DNA of 64,000 nt, taken from NCBI GenBank assembly GCA_028280615.1, contig JANQLK010000058.1, positions 1-64,000 on the forward strand. The letters are read 5' to 3'. Within the stretch, counting starts at the first letter, position 1. Each line of letters opens with the position of its first letter. A program made the translations under genes and the position numbers. This stretch comes from Woeseiaceae bacterium (GTDB lineage: Bacteria > Pseudomonadota > Gammaproteobacteria > Steroidobacterales > Woeseiaceae). Positions 59,700 through 64,000 of the stretch are shown here, in pieces. The notes beneath the pieces were generated by a model. It saw only the letters and a list, made by a program, of their open reading frames with translations. It had not been told where the DNA came from and did not search any database.

Positions 59700-60608
59700 A
59701 TGCAACTCGGAATGATCGGTCTCGGCAAGATGGGCGGCAACATGGCCAGGCGGCTGCGCGCCGCGGGCGTCGACGTCGTCGGCTACAACATGGATACACG
59801 GGCGACCGATACGCTCGTGAGCGAAGCCGGGCTCAATGCCGCCGCATCGGTGCGCGACCTCGTCTCGAAACTGGATGCGCCGCGCCGCGTGTGGCTCATG
59901 CTGCCGGCGGGCAGCGTGACCGAAGGCTATGTCACGCAGCTGGCCGCCTGCCTCGACGCCGGCGATGTGCTCATCGATGGGGCCAACTCCTATTATAAGG
60001 ACTCGATGCGGCGCGCCGGGCTTTTGGCCGACAGCGGCATCCACTTCGTCGACGCGGGCGTGTCGGGCGGCGTCTGGGGGCTCGAGCTCGGCTACTCGAT
60101 GATGGTCGGCGGGGACTCGAGCGCCTTCGAGATGGTCCGGCCGATCATCGAAATCCTGGCACCCGCGAAGGACCGGGGCTGGGTACACACCGGGCCCGCG
60201 GGCAGCGGGCACTTCGTCAAGATGGTCCACAACGGTATCGAGTACGGGATGATGCAGGCCTACGCCGAGGGCTTCGCGCTCATGAAAGGCCGCGCGGACT
60301 TCGACCTCGACCTCGGCGAGATCGCCGAATGCTGGCGGCACGGCAGTGTCGTTCGCAGCTGGCTGCTCGACCTGTCGGCCGAGGTGCTGGCCGCAGACCA
60401 GGACCTTTCCGGCGTCGAACCCTTCGTCGCCGATTCCGGCGAAGGCCGGTGGACCGCGCTCGAGGGCATAGAACAGGGCATTCCGACGCCGGTTATGAGC
60501 CTCGCGCTCATGAGCCGCTTCGCGACGCAGGGACAGCAGGACTACTCGGCTCGCCTGCTCGCGATGATGCGCAATGCCTTCGGCGGCCACGCGGTGAAAA
60601 CCGGCTGA
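59700..60608 (+). CDS. gnd: 6-phosphogluconate dehydrogenase, short (NAD-type) form
   Basis: 302 residues, the short form of the decarboxylating enzyme (GntZ/YqeC-like) rather than the ~470-residue NADP form. Motifs are GLGKMGGNMARRL (dinucleotide fold), LMLPAGSVTEGYV, ANSYYKDSMRRA, DAGVSGGVWGLELGYSMMVGG and the active-site GHFVKMVHNGIEYGMMQ with its catalytic Lys. It converts 6-phosphogluconate to ribulose 5-phosphate. Not visibly in an operon with the hydrogenase that follows 160 bases later. Confidence 0.92.
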   Translation: MQLGMIGLGKMGGNMARRLRAAGVDVVGYNMDTRATDTLVSEAGLNAAASVRDLVSKLDAPRRVWLMLPAGSVTEGYVTQLAACLDAGDVLIDGANSYYKDSMRRAGLLADSGIHFVDAGVSGGVWGLELGYSMMVGGDSSAFEMVRPIIEILAPAKDRGWVHTGPAGSGHFVKMVHNGIEYGMMQAYAEGFALMKGRADFDLDLGEIAECWRHGSVVRSWLLDLSAEVLAADQDLSGVEPFVADSGEGRWTALEGIEQGIPTPVMSLALMSRFATQGQQDYSARLLAMMRNAFGGHAVKTG

Positions 60609-60770
60609 GAAGCATTCGCGTTCGGTGCACGTCGCCCAGTACGTAGGAACCACGATGCAACCGGCAGGGTCCGCAGCGCAAGATGAAAGCGCTGCGTGGC
60701 CAGGCCGGCAGCACCGGAGCTTATAGCCGGCAGGCAAGCAGCCCATACTCACAACAATGGGAGCGTTGCC

Positions 60771-61871
60771 ATGCCCGCCCGCGAGACCTTCTACGACGTG
60801 ATGCGCCGCCATGGCATTACGCGCCGCAGTTTCCTCAAGTTTTGCAGCCTGACCGCCGCCGGTCTCGGCTTCGGCCCGGAATTCGCGGGCAAGATCGCCC
60901 ACGCGCTCGAGACGAAGCCGCGAACGCCGGTCGTATGGCTGCACGGCCTCGAATGCACCTGCTGCACCGAGTCGTTCGTGCGCTCGGGCAACCCGCTCGC
61001 GGGTGACGTGATCCTGTCGATGATCTCGCTCGACTACGACGACACGCTCATGGCGGCCGCGGGGCACCAGGCCGAGGAGCTCCTGGAGCAGACCATCGAG
61101 AAGTACGACGGCGAGTTCATCCTGGCCTGCGAAGGCAACCCGCCCCTGAACGAGGATGGCATGTACTGCATCCAGGCCGGCCGGCCCTACGTCGAGAAGC
61201 TGCGGCACATGGCCAATCATTGCAAAGCCATCATCGCCTGGGGTTCCTGCGCGTCCTGGGGCTGCGTTCAGGCCGCGAAGCCGAATCCGACCCAGGCCGT
61301 GCCGATACACAAGGTCATCCTCGACAAGCCGATCGTCAAGGTGCCCGGCTGTCCGCCGATCGCCGAGGTCATGACGGGCGTCATCACCTACATGGTGGCC
61401 TTCGACCGGCTGCCGCCGCTGGACCGGCAGGGCCGGCCGCAGATGTTCTACGGCCAGCGCCTGCACGACAAGTGCTATCGCCGGCCGCACTTCGACGCCG
61501 GCCAGTTCGTCGAACAGTTCGACGATGAGGGCGCGCGCAAGGGCTACTGCCTTTACAAGGTCGGTTGCAAAGGACCGACAACCTACAACGCCTGCTCGAC
61601 CGTGGAGTGGAACGGCGGGCTCTCGTGGCCGGTCAAGTCCGGTCACGGCTGCCTGGGCTGTGCCGAAGACAACTTCTGGGACAAGGGCAGCTTCTACAGC
61701 GCCGTGTCCAACCTCAACGTCACGGGCAATGTCGAGGCAACCGCCGATCAGATCGGCGGGGCCATCGCCGGCGCCGCCGCCATCGGTGTGGCTGCACACG
61801 CCGCCGTATCTGTCGCCGCGAAGGCGACGGGCAAGAAACCGGAGCCCCGGGAGGAGATGAACAATGGTTAG
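60771..61871 (+). CDS. hyaA: [NiFe] hydrogenase small subunit, group 1 O2-tolerant type
   Basis: 366 residues with a Tat signal (TRRSFLKFC) for export folded across the inner membrane. Cluster ligands match E. coli HyaA closely: C62-T-C64-C65 and C160-A-S-W-G-C165 give the six-Cys proximal [4Fe-3S] site diagnostic of O2 tolerance (standard enzymes have Gly at positions 64 and 165). HDKCYRRPHFDAGQF and NACSTVEWNGG follow for the distal and medial clusters. A C-terminal hydrophobic helix (IGGAIAGAAAIGVAAHAA) anchors it. The ATG at 60771 has GGGAG upstream. Overlaps the large subunit gene by 8 bases. Confidence 0.95.
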   Translation: MPARETFYDVMRRHGITRRSFLKFCSLTAAGLGFGPEFAGKIAHALETKPRTPVVWLHGLECTCCTESFVRSGNPLAGDVILSMISLDYDDTLMAAAGHQAEELLEQTIEKYDGEFILACEGNPPLNEDGMYCIQAGRPYVEKLRHMANHCKAIIAWGSCASWGCVQAAKPNPTQAVPIHKVILDKPIVKVPGCPPIAEVMTGVITYMVAFDRLPPLDRQGRPQMFYGQRLHDKCYRRPHFDAGQFVEQFDDEGARKGYCLYKVGCKGPTTYNACSTVEWNGGLSWPVKSGHGCLGCAEDNFWDKGSFYSAVSNLNVTGNVEATADQIGGAIAGAAAIGVAAHAAVSVAAKATGKKPEPREEMNNG

Positions 61872-63657
61872 CGTGACGACGCCGAACGGCTTCGAACTCG
61901 ACGACTCCGGCGACCGCGTCGTCGTCGACCCGTTCTGCCGGATCGAAGGCCACCTGCGGATCGAGGTGAACCTCGACGAGAACAACGTCATCCGCAACGC
62001 CGTATCGAGCGGCACGATGTGGCGCGGTCTCGAGGTCATCCTTCAAGGCCGCGACCCGCGCGACGCGTGGGCCTTCGTCGAACGCATCTGCGGCGTCTGC
62101 ACGGGCGTCCACGCCTTGCAGTCGGTGCGCGCCGTCGAAGACGCGCTCGGCATCGAGATCCCGGCCAACGCCAACCATATCCGCAACCTGATGATGCTCG
62201 CGCAGCACGTGCATGACCACATCGTGCATTTCTATCACCTGCACGCGCTCGACTGGGTGGACGTCGTCAGCGCGCTGTCCGCCGACCCGAAGGCGACCTC
62301 CGAGCTTCAGCAGTCGATCAGCCCGTGGCCCAAGTCCTCGCCCGGCTACTTCTCTGACGTGCAGAACCGGCTCAAGCGCTTCGTCGAATCGGGTCAGCTC
62401 GGTATTTTCGCAAACGCGTACTGGGGCAGCCCGGCGTACAAGCTGCCGCCGGAAGCCAACCTCATGGCGACGACGCATTATCTCGAGGCGCTCGACTTTC
62501 AGAAGGAGGTCGTCAAGATCCACACGATCTTCGGCGGCCGCAATCCGCACCCGAACTGGGTAGTCGGCGGCATGCCCTGCTCGCTCAACGTCGAAGACGT
62601 GGGCGCGGTCGGCGCCGTCAACATGGCCTGGCTCAACATCGTCTCCGACATCATTGACCAGACGATCGCGTTCTGCGACCAGGTCTACCTGCCCGACCTC
62701 AAGGCCATCGCATCGTTCTACAAGGACTGGACCTACGGCGGCGGGCTGTCATCGAAGAACGTGCTGTCGTACGGCGAGTTCCCGGCCTACGCCAACAATC
62801 ACACCAACCAGAGCCTGATGATGCCGCAGGGCGCCATCCTGAACGGCGACCTATCGACGGTCCACGACGTCGATCCGCGCGACCCGGAGCAGGTGCAGGA
62901 ATTCGTAACCCACTCCTGGTACGAGTACCCCGACGAGGCCGTCGGCCTGCACCCCTGGGACGGCATCACCGAGCCGCGTTTCGGCCTCGGGCCGAACGCC
63001 AAGGGCACCAAGACCAACATCGAGCAGCTCGACGAGGGCGCCAAGTACTCATGGCTCAAGGCGCCGCGCTGGCGCGGCAACGCCATGGAGGTCGGACCGC
63101 TCGCGCGCTACCTCGTCGCCTACGCGCGCGGCAAGGAGGACATCCGCGAACAGGTGGACGGCCTGCTCCGCGAGCTCGACCTGCCGATCACGGCGCTGTT
63201 CTCGACTTTGGGCCGCACGGCCGCTCGCGGGCTCGAGAGCTCCTGGCAGTCGCACAAGATGCGCGAGATCTTCGACGAGATGATGGCCAACATCCGCCGC
63301 GGCGACACGGCAACGGCGAACATGGAGAAGTTCGACCCGGCCACCTGGGACGGCGACGTCAGGGGCGTGGGCTTCGGCGAGGCGCCGCGCGGCGCACTCG
63401 GTCACTGGATCCACATCAAGGATACGAAGATCGAGAACTACCAGTGCGTCGTCCCGACGACCTGGAACGCATCGCCGCGCGATCCAGAGGGCAACATCGG
63501 CGCCTACGAGGCGTCGCTGCTCGACACGCCGATGGTCAATGCCGAGCAGCCGCTCGAGATTCTGAGGACGATCCACTCCTTCGATCCCTGCCTGGCCTGT
63601 TCGACGCACGTGATCTCGCACGACGGCGAAGAGCTCACGACCATCAAGGTCCGATAG
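61864..63657 (+). CDS. hyaB: [NiFe] hydrogenase large subunit
   Basis: 597 residues. Nickel site Cys pairs are RICGVC (after VERI, N-terminal) and DPCLACSTH near the end, plus DPFCRIEGHLRIE. After the final His of the motif come 15 residues (VISHDGEELTTIKVR), the peptide removed by the maturation protease HyaD/HupD. It oxidises H2 at the Ni-Fe centre in the periplasm, carried out with the Tat-exported small subunit. Maturation genes (hyp, hyaD) are not in the window and probably lie downstream. Confidence 0.96.
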   Translation: MVSVTTPNGFELDDSGDRVVVDPFCRIEGHLRIEVNLDENNVIRNAVSSGTMWRGLEVILQGRDPRDAWAFVERICGVCTGVHALQSVRAVEDALGIEIPANANHIRNLMMLAQHVHDHIVHFYHLHALDWVDVVSALSADPKATSELQQSISPWPKSSPGYFSDVQNRLKRFVESGQLGIFANAYWGSPAYKLPPEANLMATTHYLEALDFQKEVVKIHTIFGGRNPHPNWVVGGMPCSLNVEDVGAVGAVNMAWLNIVSDIIDQTIAFCDQVYLPDLKAIASFYKDWTYGGGLSSKNVLSYGEFPAYANNHTNQSLMMPQGAILNGDLSTVHDVDPRDPEQVQEFVTHSWYEYPDEAVGLHPWDGITEPRFGLGPNAKGTKTNIEQLDEGAKYSWLKAPRWRGNAMEVGPLARYLVAYARGKEDIREQVDGLLRELDLPITALFSTLGRTAARGLESSWQSHKMREIFDEMMANIRRGDTATANMEKFDPATWDGDVRGVGFGEAPRGALGHWIHIKDTKIENYQCVVPTTWNASPRDPEGNIGAYEASLLDTPMVNAEQPLEILRTIHSFDPCLACSTHVISHDGEELTTIKVR

Positions 63658-63667
63658 GGAGGCGCCA

Positions 63668-64000
63668 ATGGCAACCACGAGCGAAGAGGTACTCAGGCAA
63701 CGGGACAAGGTCCCGGGCCCGCTGTACATATTCGAGGCGCCGGTACGCGTCTGGCACTGGATACACGCGCTGGCGATCGTCGTGCTCGCGACGACGGGCT
63801 ATTTCATCGCCAATCCGATGTCGTCGCTCGGCGGCGAGGCGAGCGATCACTTCCTGATGGGCAACCTGCGCCTGGTACATTTCATCGCGGCTTTCGTGTT
63901 CGCCATCGGTCTCGCCGTACGCTTTTACTGGGCGCTGGTCGGCAACGAATACTCGCGCGAACTCCTGTACCTGCCCGTGTGGCGCGGCGAGTGGTGGGGC
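63668..64000 (+). CDS. hyaC: Hydrogenase b-type cytochrome subunit (3' end outside window)
   Basis: The first 111 residues of a membrane cytochrome b: EAPVRVWHWIHALAIVVLATTGYFI with the early haem-ligand His residues of TM1, then MGNLRLVHFIAAFVFAIGLAVRFYW (TM2). It takes electrons from the hydrogenase small subunit to quinone. ATG 63668 with GGGAGG upstream, 10 bases after the large subunit stop. The C-terminal part is cut off by the window edge. Confidence 0.9.
   Translation, partial: MATTSEEVLRQRDKVPGPLYIFEAPVRVWHWIHALAIVVLATTGYFIANPMSSLGGEASDHFLMGNLRLVHFIAAFVFAIGLAVRFYWALVGNEYSRELLYLPVWRGEWWG

Noticed and set aside
1..64000. tRNA, rRNA, CRISPR array, prophage or toxin-antitoxin modules
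   Set aside because: I looked for cloverleaf ends, spaced direct repeats, integrase/transposase motifs and small paired genes and saw none that could be supported.

Overview
The window (GC-rich apart from roughly the first 2.6 kb) looks like a chromosomal segment of a free-living gammaproteobacterium. It has the polA–engB–cytochrome c4–dsbA order seen in Pseudomonas/Xanthomonas-like genomes, an arginine pathway using an acetylornithine-type carbamoyltransferase as in Xanthomonadales, many TonB/TPR/2OG-oxygenase genes, and an O2-tolerant uptake [NiFe] hydrogenase. My best guess, an inference only, is a marine or sediment lineage near Woeseiales/Steroidobacterales/Xanthomonadales. No rRNA, tRNA, CRISPR array, prophage or intact insertion sequence was seen.

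Layout. 1–2.65 kb: lower-GC stretch with a partial gene, a hypothetical, a secreted DJ-1/PfpI-like protein with a shifted nucleophile, and a GNAT. 2.7–8.85 kb: an ABC exporter pair, an orphan FlhC-like regulator, nudC, an NRDE/TANGO2 protein, a glyoxalase-like protein and an esterase. 8.9–17.1 kb: a tightly overlapping arginine operon (argR, argG, an unknown BioD-like P-loop gene, argC, argD, acetylornithine-type carbamoyltransferase, argB, argH) behind a promoter containing two ATGCGCAT palindromes 20 bp apart. 17.1–23.6 kb: lptM, polA, a probable C-rich-loop small RNA, engB, cytochrome c4, a lipoprotein DsbA and a Csd6-like L,D-transpeptidase. 23.8–28 kb: an RND pump with its adaptor.

28–40.1 kb: a cluster of TPR-armed modification enzymes (AspH-type hydroxylase, sulfotransferase, 2OG-Fe(II) oxygenase) beside a TonB-dependent receptor and a SapC-family protein, followed by a LytS/LytTR two-component pair. 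40.1–45.4 kb: branched-chain amino acid catabolism (Lrp-type regulator, leucine dehydrogenase fused in frame to the keto-acid dehydrogenase E1 alpha, E1 beta, E2). 45.5–50.9 kb: a class III aminotransferase and, on the other strand, a lipid-remodelling operon (PlcP-type phospholipase C, GT4 glycosyltransferase, phosphatidylserine decarboxylase, Mpo1-like protein) behind a well-formed Pho box.

50.9–59.5 kb: an aldehyde dehydrogenase, a DUF5329 protein, a lipoprotein EEP phosphatase, CsaA, an oligopeptide-binding lipoprotein, a DUF6502/DUF5666 pair, a GlyGly-CTERM-like surface protein and a dihaem cytochrome. 59.7–64 kb: gnd and the structural genes of a group 1 O2-tolerant hydrogenase (small subunit, large subunit, start of cytochrome b).

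The points most worth following are the P-loop gene that may fill a gap in arginine synthesis, the TPR modification cluster, the Pho-controlled lipid operon, the leucine dehydrogenase–E1 alpha fusion and the polA–engB small RNA.
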